Of a stretch of 57,835 nucleotides of DNA, positions 34,684 through 43,028 are shown piece after piece. Position 1 is the stretch's first letter, and every line of letters begins with the position of its first letter. The position numbers and the translations under genes are program-made. Source of the DNA: Algoriphagus sp. (GTDB lineage Bacteria > Bacteroidota > Bacteroidia > Cytophagales > Cyclobacteriaceae); contig NZ_JAMWZB010000031.1 of the NCBI RefSeq assembly GCF_024305035.1, positions 1 through 57,835 of the forward strand, in the 5' to 3' direction. The notes beneath the pieces are model-generated. The model saw only the letters and a list, made by a program, of their open reading frames with translations. It was not told the DNA's origin and ran no database searches.

Positions 34684-37131
34684 ATGACATCAGGATTCTC
34701 CAAATCTTTTTTATCAGAATCAAGAAAAGTGGAACCCCAATCGGGGAAATCTAGTCAAGAAAATAAGAAACAGTCTTTGGTGTTTGAGGATAACAGAGCA
34801 GAGACTGCGGTTCAAAAACAGTTTGGATTTTTGGCCCAGTCTTTCAGTTCTGGGCAATCGCTTGGAAGTATTCAGCCAAAGAAGAAAGAAAATAAAACGG
34901 GTCTTCCTGATGATCTCAAAGCCGGAATAGAACATCTTTCCGGGTATGGTCTCAATGAGGTAAAAGTACATTACAATTCAACTAAACCTGCCCAGCTTCA
35001 AGCCCATGCTTTTGCTCAAGGAAATCAGATTCACCTTGCTCCGGGTCAGGAAAAGCATTTGCCGCATGAGGCTTGGCATGTGGTTCAGCAAAGGCAAGGG
35101 AAGGTAAAGCCCACGGGGCAAATAGTGCAGAATGCTAACCATTCTCTCTCCTTAAATTCTGATCTCCAATTAAAACCGGATCATTTTGAAAAGCAAAATT
35201 TTACAGATGATCCCGTTCAGAGAATGGTTACCCAAATATTGCCAGGGCCTTCCGATACAATAGGAAGGATAAATATAGTAGGAAGACCTGAAAAGTTGTT
35301 TGGAAGCAGCATGGGAGATCATACGACAGCATTTGCTTCACATGTGGAAGCAGTAAAGCTTAAAATGGAAAATAAAAGCCTTTGGAGTGGATTTAATGGG
35401 CTCTGGGGACTATTCCAGTCGACGAAAAGTTTACCAGGCTATAAACTGAAAGGTAATCTAGCGTTGACTCCTTCTGACTCTATTTTTTCTTTGCAAACCC
35501 AAGGGGATCGATTAACCAAGGCTGAGAAGGAGCTCAATGATCTTTTTTCAGAAATCCCAGATAATGAAGAATCGTTTAGCAAGCTCAATCAAACGGCTTT
35601 GGCACTCAAACTTCAAGAATGTGTAAACGCTTATCTTGAGTTTAGAGAATTGATTCCACTTTCAGCGGTTAATGTGATGGAAGTGGCTCCTGGATTGGCA
35701 GGGAAAGGAAAGGGTGAGTCAAAACATGCGGCTGTTTTGGCAACCAATGAAAAAAAAGATACTGCCTCAGCAGAAGAATTACAAAAAGCAATCCTAGGGT
35801 TAATGGATGTAGATGCCGCTGCGATCGTGGTAGCTGAAACTGATCCAGCTGTACTCCAAAGAATTGCTCCGGGAATTGCTCCAGAGACGAAGCCTATTGA
35901 TCGAATTGGTCTATATATAGAGCAGCATCTAGGAAGTATTCGTACCGGGTTTCCGAATAGTTACGCCAAATCAACTATTTCAAGAGAATATTTGGGAAAC
36001 CTCATAAGAAATCGGGCCAAAGAGGAAATGAAGAAAATCCGATTGATTCTATTAAAGCAATATACCCAAAGGAAAGAAGAGTTTACTCGCTTACGGGCTA
36101 ACAAAAGGTCTGGTGAACGTTTTTTAAAGAGCGATGAAAAAAATTATTATAAAGTAAAAAAGGAGGTTAAAGATTATGTGGCCCGTCTTCGTCAAATAGA
36201 TGAACTATTAGAAGAAAAACTTGAACTACCTGACAGTATGGAGGAGGTTTCTGAGGAACCTAATGGTTATCAAGAACAAGCTAAAGCGAAAGAAAGAGAA
36301 GAAGAATTGGTAAATGAGGAGCTCAAGAAATCTCCCATTGCCACCCAGATCAAAGTCATGGAAAAGGACTCAACTTTTATAATAAGATCATTAGAGATAG
36401 CGGGAAGGCCAATTTCTCCAATTTTAAATAGCATGGGGGCTCACAGTTCTGCGTGGATTTTACATGTAGAACGGGTAAAAAAAGCGCTAATGCAAAAAAG
36501 TCTGATTGAGGCTTGGGGGATAATCGGTGCCGAATTACTTCCAGAGGCAAAAAATATGGAAAGAAATTTAAATAAGGCCAATCCTCCCAAAACTGAGGGA
36601 CAAGATGATTTAAAGGAGGAGGCCTTACGTGTCGTTGAAAATCAATCTCAAAAGAATATTGGAGATTTTTCTTCACCGGCTGATCTGGCTTTTCAATTAC
36701 AACAATTTATCAATGATTTTTTAAGCTATGTTAATTTCATACCCGGAGTGACAAGAGACGCTGTAGACACCACTGGTCATGGAGAAGGAACCTATATTAA
36801 AGTGCTTAGGGAATTTGAGGAGTACGCTACAAGAAAAGAAAAAGAGCGAAAAGAGGAATCAAGAAGAAACCGAGGAGGAAGTTCTTTAAAGTCTAAAAGG
36901 AAGAAGAAAAAGAAGTCGTATCTAACAGATCCCTATGAAAGCAGAAGAGACGAGAAGTTTGAAGCAATTCAGGAAGAAAATAAAACTAATGAGGTAGGGA
37001 TAGCTATTGAGGGCTTACTTGATCTGAAAGGTCTGAAAAATAAAAACATCTATCGAGAGGTGCATAAAGAGTTAGTTGAAAAAACATTTCCTCAGACGTT
37101 TAAATTCTTATGGAGAAAGGGAGTGTGGTGA
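34684..37131 (+). CDS. DUF4157 protein with duplicated cargo domain
   Basis: This 815-residue protein has no signal peptide. The N-terminus is polar and low-complexity, with FEDNRAETAVQKQF. DUF4157 follows at about residues 77-142 (GLPDDLKAGIEHLSGYGLNEV), with an HExxH motif HEAWH at 128-132 that looks like a zinc protease or chaperone site. The rest contains an internally duplicated domain: A at about 192-357 and B at about 565-716. Both share GRP-x-S-x-MG-x-H-x-A, then HVE-x-VK and KSL, and later an FxxxIP stretch. A lysine-rich run lies near residue 740. DUF4157 marks effectors loaded on extracellular contractile injection systems, but no such tube genes are here. The cargo function is unknown. 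Confidence 0.88.
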   Translation: MTSGFSKSFLSESRKVEPQSGKSSQENKKQSLVFEDNRAETAVQKQFGFLAQSFSSGQSLGSIQPKKKENKTGLPDDLKAGIEHLSGYGLNEVKVHYNSTKPAQLQAHAFAQGNQIHLAPGQEKHLPHEAWHVVQQRQGKVKPTGQIVQNANHSLSLNSDLQLKPDHFEKQNFTDDPVQRMVTQILPGPSDTIGRINIVGRPEKLFGSSMGDHTTAFASHVEAVKLKMENKSLWSGFNGLWGLFQSTKSLPGYKLKGNLALTPSDSIFSLQTQGDRLTKAEKELNDLFSEIPDNEESFSKLNQTALALKLQECVNAYLEFRELIPLSAVNVMEVAPGLAGKGKGESKHAAVLATNEKKDTASAEELQKAILGLMDVDAAAIVVAETDPAVLQRIAPGIAPETKPIDRIGLYIEQHLGSIRTGFPNSYAKSTISREYLGNLIRNRAKEEMKKIRLILLKQYTQRKEEFTRLRANKRSGERFLKSDEKNYYKVKKEVKDYVARLRQIDELLEEKLELPDSMEEVSEEPNGYQEQAKAKEREEELVNEELKKSPIATQIKVMEKDSTFIIRSLEIAGRPISPILNSMGAHSSAWILHVERVKKALMQKSLIEAWGIIGAELLPEAKNMERNLNKANPPKTEGQDDLKEEALRVVENQSQKNIGDFSSPADLAFQLQQFINDFLSYVNFIPGVTRDAVDTTGHGEGTYIKVLREFEEYATRKEKERKEESRRNRGGSSLKSKRKKKKKSYLTDPYESRRDEKFEAIQEENKTNEVGIAIEGLLDLKGLKNKNIYREVHKELVEKTFPQTFKFLWRKGVW

Positions 37132-37150
37132 GGCGATTTAAAAATTTTTT

Positions 37151-38184
37151 ATGTGTATCCGTTTAACTGCACGTAGCCAAATAAAGACAATTTGTGTCAA
37201 TAACTTGTAGGATAGTTAAAGATAGGTTTTCTTTCTGGAAAATACTCAAAATCATGAATCTAATCGATTTTATCCAACATTTCCCCGATGAAGAAAGCTG
37301 CGAAACATTTATCAAATCCTTCCGAGAGAAAACCGGAGTCCGGTGTAAAACCTGTAAGGATACCACCAAACATTATTGGTTCAGTGGGAGGAAATTCTTT
37401 GAGTGTAGCATTTGCAGGAGAAGAACTTCCTTGAAAAGCGGGACCGTCATGGAAAAGAGCAAATTGTCGCTGCACACCTGGCTGACGGCATTTATGCTTT
37501 TTTCGGCTACCAAGAAGGGATTTTCCTGTCTTGAGTTTCAGCGTCAATTGGGTTTGAGTAGGTATGAAACAGCTTTTAATCTGATGCATAAGATCAGGGT
37601 ATTTATGGGAAAGAGAGATGCACTGTATAACTTGACCGACATGATCGAATATGATGATTGCTATGTCACGGTGGCAACGAATAAATCGGAGGTTGGCCCG
37701 CTAAAAAGAGGGAAAGGGAGCCAGCGCAAGGCCTCGGTTGCTGTGGCTGCCGAATCGGTACCCGTAGAAAATCCAGAAAGCGGCCATCAGAGTAAAGTGT
37801 GTGGATATTTCAAAATGGAAGTGATCGAAAGTGTCGACCGGGAGCACGTAAATGGGTTTATCAAGAAAAACACCGAAGGCGATATCGTCTTATTCACCGA
37901 TAGAAATACCGCCTATGTAGACTTGAAAGACATTGTGTCGGCACATTTCACAGTAGTTTCAGGAAAAGAAAGTACCAACGATACGCTCAGATGGGTTCAC
38001 AAAGCGATCAGCAACCTAAAGCGAAAACTCCTGGGAATCAATCATATGATTACATATAAGTACCTGCAGAACTATCTCAACGAGTTTGTCTATAAGCTTA
38101 ACAGAAGATACTTTGGCGAAAAACTCTTCGACCGATTAGTTCTCGCCTCGATTTACCCATACGTGCAATAGACCGGATACACAT
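37151..38184 (+). mobile_element. Complete IS1595-family insertion sequence
   Basis: This 1034-bp element carries one transposase gene. Its ends form imperfect inverted repeats: left ATGTGTATCCGTTTAACTGC, right (reverse complement) ATGTGTATCCGGTCTATTGC, both continuing to ACGTA. No matching 8-bp target duplication is evident (aatttttt versus aaattatt), so it may have arrived by recombination or lost its duplication. The left end is identical to the fragment at 1-54. It lies just after the stop of the DUF4157 gene. Confidence 0.93.
37254..38171 (+). CDS. IS1595-family transposase (ISXO2-like DDE)
   Basis: This protein of about 305 residues starts at ATG 37254 (MNLIDFIQHFPDEESC). An in-frame GTG 20 codons upstream is less likely, since IS1595 transposases typically begin with this motif. 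It has an N-terminal zinc ribbon (CKTC and CSIC, about 32-35 and 51-54). The DDE/DDN core includes DMIEYDDCYV with the first Asp, LFTDRNTAY, and HFTVVSGKESTN with the following helix. The frame is complete with no stops, and the element looks active. Confidence 0.93.
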   Translation: MNLIDFIQHFPDEESCETFIKSFREKTGVRCKTCKDTTKHYWFSGRKFFECSICRRRTSLKSGTVMEKSKLSLHTWLTAFMLFSATKKGFSCLEFQRQLGLSRYETAFNLMHKIRVFMGKRDALYNLTDMIEYDDCYVTVATNKSEVGPLKRGKGSQRKASVAVAAESVPVENPESGHQSKVCGYFKMEVIESVDREHVNGFIKKNTEGDIVLFTDRNTAYVDLKDIVSAHFTVVSGKESTNDTLRWVHKAISNLKRKLLGINHMITYKYLQNYLNEFVYKLNRRYFGEKLFDRLVLASIYPYVQ

Positions 38185-38205
38185 AAATTATTTTTTGGAT
38201 TTTTT

Positions 38206-38228
38206 TAAAAAAAGACCGATTGGTTTAA
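38206..38228. promoter_or_regulatory. TetR operator 1, in the tetR promoter
   Basis: ACCGATTGGT (38215-38224), flanked by A- and T-runs, lies 44 bases upstream of the TetR-family start. It is nearly identical to the perfect palindrome at 38880-38889. A Bacteroidota-type -7 element TATCTTTG follows at 38238-38245, so repressor binding here would overlap the promoter and give autoregulation. Confidence 0.7.
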
Positions 38229-38268
38229 AAATAAAAATATCTTTGTTACAAGTGAAATCCTACAAAGA

Positions 38269-38859
38269 ATGTCAAAGGCAGAAAACACAAGAAGATTAAT
38301 CATAGAAAAAACTTCACCGATTTTTAACACGAAAGGCTATGCGGGTACTTCCATACAGGATATTATGGGGGTAACCGGATTCTCAAAGGGTTGTATTTAT
38401 GGGAATTTTGAGAACAAGGACGAAGTGGCGCTTGCTGCGTTTGACTATAATCACAACAAAGTGAATGAACACATGAAGTCAAGAATTTTGGCCACAGAGA
38501 ATTCCATTGAAAGACTGCTAGTTTACCCACATACTTACAGGAATTTTTTCAGGTATCCCTATTTACAGGCAGGCTGTCCAATTTTGAATACGGCTACAGA
38601 AGCCGATGATACCCATCCCGCACTGAGGAAAAAGGCAGAAAGTGCATTGGACTTTTGGAGAACATCAATCGAAAATCAAATTAAACGCGGTATAGCAAGA
38701 AAAGAAATCGGTCCAGATACTGATCCCACCGAAACAGCTGTGGTGATGATTTCAATGATTGAAGGAGCCTTTATGCAGGCCAAAGTTCTGAAACGAACTA
38801 AAGAGCTGACCTTGGCAATGGATTACCTTGAAAAAATGATATTGAAATTAGCTATGTGA
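38269..38859 (+). CDS. TetR/AcrR-family transcriptional regulator
   Basis: This 196-residue regulator has an N-terminal HTH (TSIQDIMGVTGFSKGCIYGNFENKDE, split as QDIMGVTGFSKGCIYGNFE and KDE) and a ligand-binding C-terminal domain of typical length. The arrangement of operators on both sides (38215-38224 and 38880-38889) suggests it represses itself and the downstream GNAT-DinB gene. The ligand cannot be told from the sequence. It lies immediately after the IS element, which may have separated it from older neighbours. Confidence 0.92.
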   Translation: MSKAENTRRLIIEKTSPIFNTKGYAGTSIQDIMGVTGFSKGCIYGNFENKDEVALAAFDYNHNKVNEHMKSRILATENSIERLLVYPHTYRNFFRYPYLQAGCPILNTATEADDTHPALRKKAESALDFWRTSIENQIKRGIARKEIGPDTDPTETAVVMISMIEGAFMQAKVLKRTKELTLAMDYLEKMILKLAM

Positions 38860-38872
38860 TTTTTTTTAAATA

Positions 38873-38894
38873 AAAAAAGACCGATCGGTTTTTT
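38873..38894. promoter_or_regulatory. TetR operator 2, perfect palindrome
   Basis: AAAAAAGACCGATCGGTTTT (38873-38892) contains the perfect 10-bp palindrome ACCGATCGGT (38880-38889), 13 bases after the tetR stop and about 50 bases before the GNAT-DinB start. Nine of ten core bases match operator 1. Confidence 0.75.
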
Positions 38895-38940
38895 AACTGA
38901 TTGGAGAACTGGAACCATATGTTTAAAAAAATAGAATGCT

Positions 38941-39915
38941 ATGAAACTAATACGGTATAAAAAGGGGCTAGAAAAATATTTTAGCCAATTAAACCACGCT
39001 TGGGTTGTAAAATACTTTGACATAGAGCCCATGGATGAAGCACTCTTACAAAACCCTGAAGGAACAATTCTCAGCAAAGGAGGGCAGATTCTTTTTGTGG
39101 AATATCAGGGCCAGATTATCGGTACTGTTGCACTAAAGCCTCCAGGTCAGGGAGCAATCGAATTGTCAAAAATGGCAGTTGATGAAGCATTTCAAGGATT
39201 GGGAGCTGGGAAATTCCTTTGCCATTCCGCAATAGAGGAAGCCAAACGAATGAAGGCAGAAAAAATGGTTCTTTATACCAACTCCAACCTGAAACCCGCA
39301 ATAGGTATTTATGAAAAACATGGCTTTCAGAAGGTACCTTTAGAAGGTCAGCAATATAAGCGTGCAGATATCAAAATGGAATTGATCCTTAATTCTAAAA
39401 CAGGAATAAAATGGTTTGATAGAACATTTGACATGAATTTGGGGGAAAACGATTTTGAGGGATTGTTGATGCGCCTTGAAAGTTTTTTTTCGCAGATTGA
39501 GACGGCAACCTCGGAATTAGCAGAGTCTGTTTTGTCAATTAGGCAAAATGGCAAGTGGTCTATAAAAGAGCATACGGGTCATTTATTCCTTCTTGAACCC
39601 CTCTGGCAGAAACGTTTTTTTGAAATAAGTGAAGCCAAGTCTGCCATGTCCCCTGCTGATCTTTCCAATTCGGCCACAGACAAATCTTTTTTTAACCTTC
39701 AGCAGTTTGGAAAAATTTTATCGGCTTTTAGGGAAGAAAGAATCAAAACATTGAAGCTGTTAAAAGGCTTTAGCGGCAGTGATTTTCAAGCGCGCATTCA
39801 ACATCCCAGATTGAAAAGACCCATGGGGGTTTTTGACCTGATGTTTTTTGTAGCTGAACATGATGCACACCATCTGGCTTCTATCCTGAAAATAAGAAAC
39901 AGCACCCATGGTTAG
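38941..39915 (+). CDS. GNAT acetyltransferase-DinB-like fusion protein
   Basis: This 324-residue two-domain protein has an N-terminal GNAT fold (about residues 1-150) with the acetyl-CoA loop QGLGAGKFL and IGIYEKHGF. A DinB/DUF664-like four-helix bundle spans about 165-324, where HTGHL and EHDAHHLA provide the metal-binding His residues. Such fusions occur in Bacteroidota, and the substrate is unknown. The operator upstream points to TetR control and perhaps a drug or stress-detoxification role, which is inference. The reading frame is continuous across both domains. Confidence 0.88.
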   Translation: MKLIRYKKGLEKYFSQLNHAWVVKYFDIEPMDEALLQNPEGTILSKGGQILFVEYQGQIIGTVALKPPGQGAIELSKMAVDEAFQGLGAGKFLCHSAIEEAKRMKAEKMVLYTNSNLKPAIGIYEKHGFQKVPLEGQQYKRADIKMELILNSKTGIKWFDRTFDMNLGENDFEGLLMRLESFFSQIETATSELAESVLSIRQNGKWSIKEHTGHLFLLEPLWQKRFFEISEAKSAMSPADLSNSATDKSFFNLQQFGKILSAFREERIKTLKLLKGFSGSDFQARIQHPRLKRPMGVFDLMFFVAEHDAHHLASILKIRNSTHG

Positions 39916-40062
39916 AAAGTTGTTTATTCATATCAAAATGGCTAAGAAAAGGGTATTCTTTCCCAGAGATGGATCAGTGGAGCTGACTCTTCTCAAATTT
40001 TCCAAGGAGCTAGTGCATAATTCCTTTGCACATACTATTCAGACCATAAATAGAAGCCTAAA

Positions 40063-40806
40063 ATGAAGACCATTTTAATTACTGGGGCAAGCCGGGGAAT
40101 CGGTGCTGCAACTGCCTTATTGGCTGCAAAATCCGACTTTGTAGTTGGGGTGAATTTTAAAAGCAATCGAGAAGCTGCACAAAAAACGGTGGAAAAAATC
40201 AGGTCCTTGGGTGGATCAGCGAAGCTTTTTCAAGCGGATATCTCCAAGGAAAAGGAAATTATCCAACTGTTTAGGAATGTTAGCTCCGAATTCGGTACAC
40301 TGGATTCTCTGGTCAACAATGCCGGTATTTTGGAAAACCAGTGTAAGCTTGAAAATTTGGAATTAGGCAGGGTTCGGCATGTATTGGAAACCAATACGAT
40401 TGGTCCAATACTTTGTTGCAGAGAAGCAATCAAATTGATGTCTCCCAAATACGGTGGGAAGGGAGGTACGATAGTCAATGTTTCCTCTATTGCTTCCAGG
40501 ACGGGTGCACCCTTCGAGTACATTGATTACGCGGTTTCAAAAGGAGCATTGGATACCCTTACCATTGGGCTGGCCAAAGAACTTGCCGAGGAAAACATAA
40601 GAGTTAATGCCGTCCGCCCTGCATTTATCCATACCCAGATCCATACATCGGGAGGAGAGCCGAACAGAATAAACCGGATTAAGGATTCAATTCCTCTTAA
40701 AAGAGGAGGGCTGGCAAGCGAAGTGGCAGAGGCAGTGCTTTGGCTTGCTTCCGAAAAATCAGCTTATTCCACGGGAATTTTTCTCGACGTAACCGGGGGA
40801 AGGTGA
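40063..40806 (+). CDS. SDR-family NAD(P)-dependent oxidoreductase
   Basis: This 247-residue classical short-chain dehydrogenase has an N-terminal TGASRGIGA nucleotide-binding loop (about residues 7-15), the SLVNNAGIL motif, active-site VSSIASRTG and the YAVSK catalytic Tyr/Lys. It ends with the usual ASEKSAYSTGIFLDVTGGR. All key residues are present, so it is probably functional. Specificity (a fabG-like or alcohol/ketone substrate) is not readable. It lies in the same direction as the neighbours at 38941 and 40841. Confidence 0.95.
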   Translation: MKTILITGASRGIGAATALLAAKSDFVVGVNFKSNREAAQKTVEKIRSLGGSAKLFQADISKEKEIIQLFRNVSSEFGTLDSLVNNAGILENQCKLENLELGRVRHVLETNTIGPILCCREAIKLMSPKYGGKGGTIVNVSSIASRTGAPFEYIDYAVSKGALDTLTIGLAKELAEENIRVNAVRPAFIHTQIHTSGGEPNRINRIKDSIPLKRGGLASEVAEAVLWLASEKSAYSTGIFLDVTGGR

Positions 40807-40840
40807 GCTTATCAAAATTAATTTTCAAAATAAATTTGTA

Positions 40841-41392
40841 ATGAACCTAAGTGAAAATAGAGTAGCAATGCCGCAATTTTTGTGGAAGTTGCATGGGAAA
40901 GAGGCCTACATATGGGATTTGGTGTTGACCTATTTTTTTGCTGGAGTGTTAACCGCCTTTCAAGTAGTTTATCTTCTGGATTCAGCATATTGGAAAACAG
41001 CCTTGATGGTATTTTTATCTTTCGACATCGGAGGAGGCGTGGTGAGTAATTTCACCCTAGGAACAAGAAAGTTTTATGCTGAGTCAAGAAGGTCTCCCCA
41101 TATTTTTATTTGGTTTCATTCGATTCAATCCCTGGGGTTAATTTTGGTTTACCCGGAATGTTTGATTCCGATCCTGGTGATTTCTGGAGCGTCAATACTA
41201 TCTTCCAGTTTAATAGTATTACTAAGGACACCATCGTTCCAGATGCAGTGGGCTGGGTTCTTTTATGGAGTTTTGGTCCTACTATCCACTTCGTATTTTA
41301 GCCTTCCCATACCTGTAATTTCCCTTTTGTTGCTGTTGGCCTTCAAACTGGTAGTTGCGTTTTCGGGAAATTTCAAGAGGGTAACTGAATGA
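40841..41392 (+). CDS. Multi-pass membrane protein of unknown function
   Basis: This 183-residue protein has about five to six hydrophobic helices (near residues 25-45, 52-68, 85-103, 106-125, 135-150 and 155-172) and a charged C-terminus. It starts 34 bases after the SDR stop, in the same direction, and is likely co-transcribed. No family signature was recognised. Confidence 0.75.
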   Translation: MNLSENRVAMPQFLWKLHGKEAYIWDLVLTYFFAGVLTAFQVVYLLDSAYWKTALMVFLSFDIGGGVVSNFTLGTRKFYAESRRSPHIFIWFHSIQSLGLILVYPECLIPILVISGASILSSSLIVLLRTPSFQMQWAGFFYGVLVLLSTSYFSLPIPVISLLLLLAFKLVVAFSGNFKRVTE

Positions 41393-41444
41393 ATTATTTA
41401 GGGGATATTTTATTAACTGGTGAACCTTTGATATCAAAAAACTG

Positions 41445-41933
41445 ATGAGTTTTACTATGGAAAAGATGGATAAAATGGTCATGCAATACATTGACAAATG
41501 TGTTTTATGCTGGCTAGCGACATCAAATAGTGCAAATGAACCGAATGTTTCACCCAAAGAAATTTTTACCCATGAAGGAGAGCGTACGCTGCTTATCGCC
41601 AATATTGCCTCTCTAGGAAGCAGTAGAAATATTCGAGAAAATCCGAAAGTTTGTGTAAGTTTTGTGGATGTTTTTGTGCAGAAAGGATTTAAGATTCATG
41701 GTTCGGCAAGATTGATAAAAAGGGGGGACTCCGGTTTTGACCGAAAAGTAAATCTTCTTAAATCTTTACTGACTACTGATTTTCCAATTAAATCAGTAAT
41801 AGAGGTTACAGTACATAGGATTGAAATGATAAAAGCGCCAAGTTATTTATTATTTCCCCATATAACAGAACAAGACCAAATAGAATCTGCTTATCTAGCC
41901 TATGGTGTTAAGGCAATAGATTATTTTTCCTAA
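41445..41933 (+). CDS. Pyridoxamine 5'-phosphate oxidase-like flavoprotein
   Basis: This 162-residue protein has the split-barrel signature of the PPOX/FMN-binding family: CVLCWLATSNSANEPNVSP near the start, LLIANIASLGSSRNIRENP, then VCVSFVDVFVQKGFKIHGSA. Members bind FMN and reduce various small molecules. It begins 52 bases after the membrane protein. The first ATG is used, and an internal ATG five codons in is also plausible. Confidence 0.9.
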   Translation: MSFTMEKMDKMVMQYIDKCVLCWLATSNSANEPNVSPKEIFTHEGERTLLIANIASLGSSRNIRENPKVCVSFVDVFVQKGFKIHGSARLIKRGDSGFDRKVNLLKSLLTTDFPIKSVIEVTVHRIEMIKAPSYLLFPHITEQDQIESAYLAYGVKAIDYFS

Positions 41934-42010
41934 TAGGTTGGAGTTGGGTTGCCTTCAAGCAGCCGGATTTGACTTTTAAGAATAATTCGATTGACTAATC
42001 TCCAATCCCA

Positions 42011-42300
42011 AATGTAAACGTACTAAGTGCAATCCAATCACTTCATGACAACAACATCGAAGAATGGTACGGTCATTTTACGGATATGGTAATTTTTACA
42101 GATGACACAAGAACCTTAGATTTTAGGTAATTTTTTTGACAACGTCTTCAACAAAAAAAGAAATTTCTTGGAATAGATAAGATTGAAAATAACGGCACAA
42201 TTAATTTCGGAAGTTTTTACGCAGGAGAGTGGGGTGCTTTCAGAGTATTTTTTAGGTTTCTTGAGAATGAAAATGGAAACTCGACCGGCCTCAATATACT
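42011..42300 (+). pseudogene. Decayed NTF2/SnoaL-like fragment
   Basis: Fragments reading SLHDNNIEEWYGHFTD, VIFTDDTRTLDFR, then after a stop and a frameshift GIDKIENNG and SFYAGEWGAFRVFF, resemble a small SnoaL-like (NTF2-fold) protein. A TAA follows DFR, and the poly-A run just after shifts the frame. The remnant then joins the next pseudogene without a gap. Confidence 0.6.
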
Positions 42301-42329
42301 TGAAGTCAAATGAATTCTGTCCTAACTAT

Positions 42330-42849
42330 TGGGGGATGCTCAGTTTTATGGCTGGGTATATAAATGCCTGGGGACGAGGTACATTAAAAATACTAGATGC
42401 GTGCAAAAAAGCAGGTCTTCCAGAACCTGACATTCTAGAAACCAACAATGGTATTGTTGTCTCACTTTACATGCGAAAAGATGAAACTCCTTCGGCAGAA
42501 GTTCGGAATGATTTCGGAAAGAATTCGGTTCAATTTCTGGACGTATAGAATCTGAACTATCTAAGAACAAAGCATTTTTGCAAAGTCATTATAAATCCTT
42601 ATCACACTGCCTTGAGGAGAACTTCGGAATATCTTCGGGAAAGCTTCGGAAAAGAAACTACCCAATCCGATAAATACCCTGTTTATTATCGCAATATTTC
42701 CTGAAGCTACTGCTAGTCAAATTGGGAAAATTCTCTGAGCATCAGACCGATCAGTGGAAACGTATATCCAGAAATTAAAATCTGAAGGAATGATTGATAG
42801 AGAAGGGGGAAAAAAGGAAGGAAGCTGGAAAATAAAGTTTTTGAAGTAA
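42330..42849 (+). pseudogene. Remnant of an AlbA_2/HATPase_c_4 ATP-binding protein
   Basis: The text AGYINAWGRGTLKILDACKK, AGLPEPDILE and NNGIVVSLYMRKD matches the C-terminal HATPase_c_4 region of RecG-like/AlbA_2 proteins. The frame later shifts and then reads IYPEIKSEG-like helix-turn-helix text (TYIQKLKSEGMIDREGG) up to a stop at 42849. The N-terminal AlbA_2 part is missing and several frameshifts or stops are present. Proteins of this kind are often found next to type I restriction genes, as here. Confidence 0.8.
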
Positions 42850-42900
42850 ATGAAATTCACCGAATCCCAAACGAACAGGCTTTTATCTCGCTTTTGCAAG
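42849..42900. repeat. 53-bp hsdR-start repeat, copy 1 (52 bp)
   Basis: This block starts with ATGAAATTCACCGAATCCCA and runs to GCTTTTGCAAG, nearly identical to 44757-44809. It is the first coding segment of hsdR. Here a one-base deletion shifts the frame, and after GCAAG the sequence diverges into an unrelated lysine-rich tail ending VSKTKF. The two copies bracket the AAA/DUF4276 pair. Confidence 0.85.
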
Positions 42901-43028
42901 TAGAGGAGATTATTCAGGAGAAAGAATCCTTACTTAAGAAAAAGGGTGCCAGAACGAAAAAGGTTTCCAAAACCAAGTTTTAAAGCTCATTTTTACCGTC
43001 ATTTCCCAAAGTATCGTATCTTGTCTCT

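Noticed and set aside
1..38184. Calling the segment a composite transposon
   Set aside because: Only one end of the left IS is visible and no matching target duplication was found.
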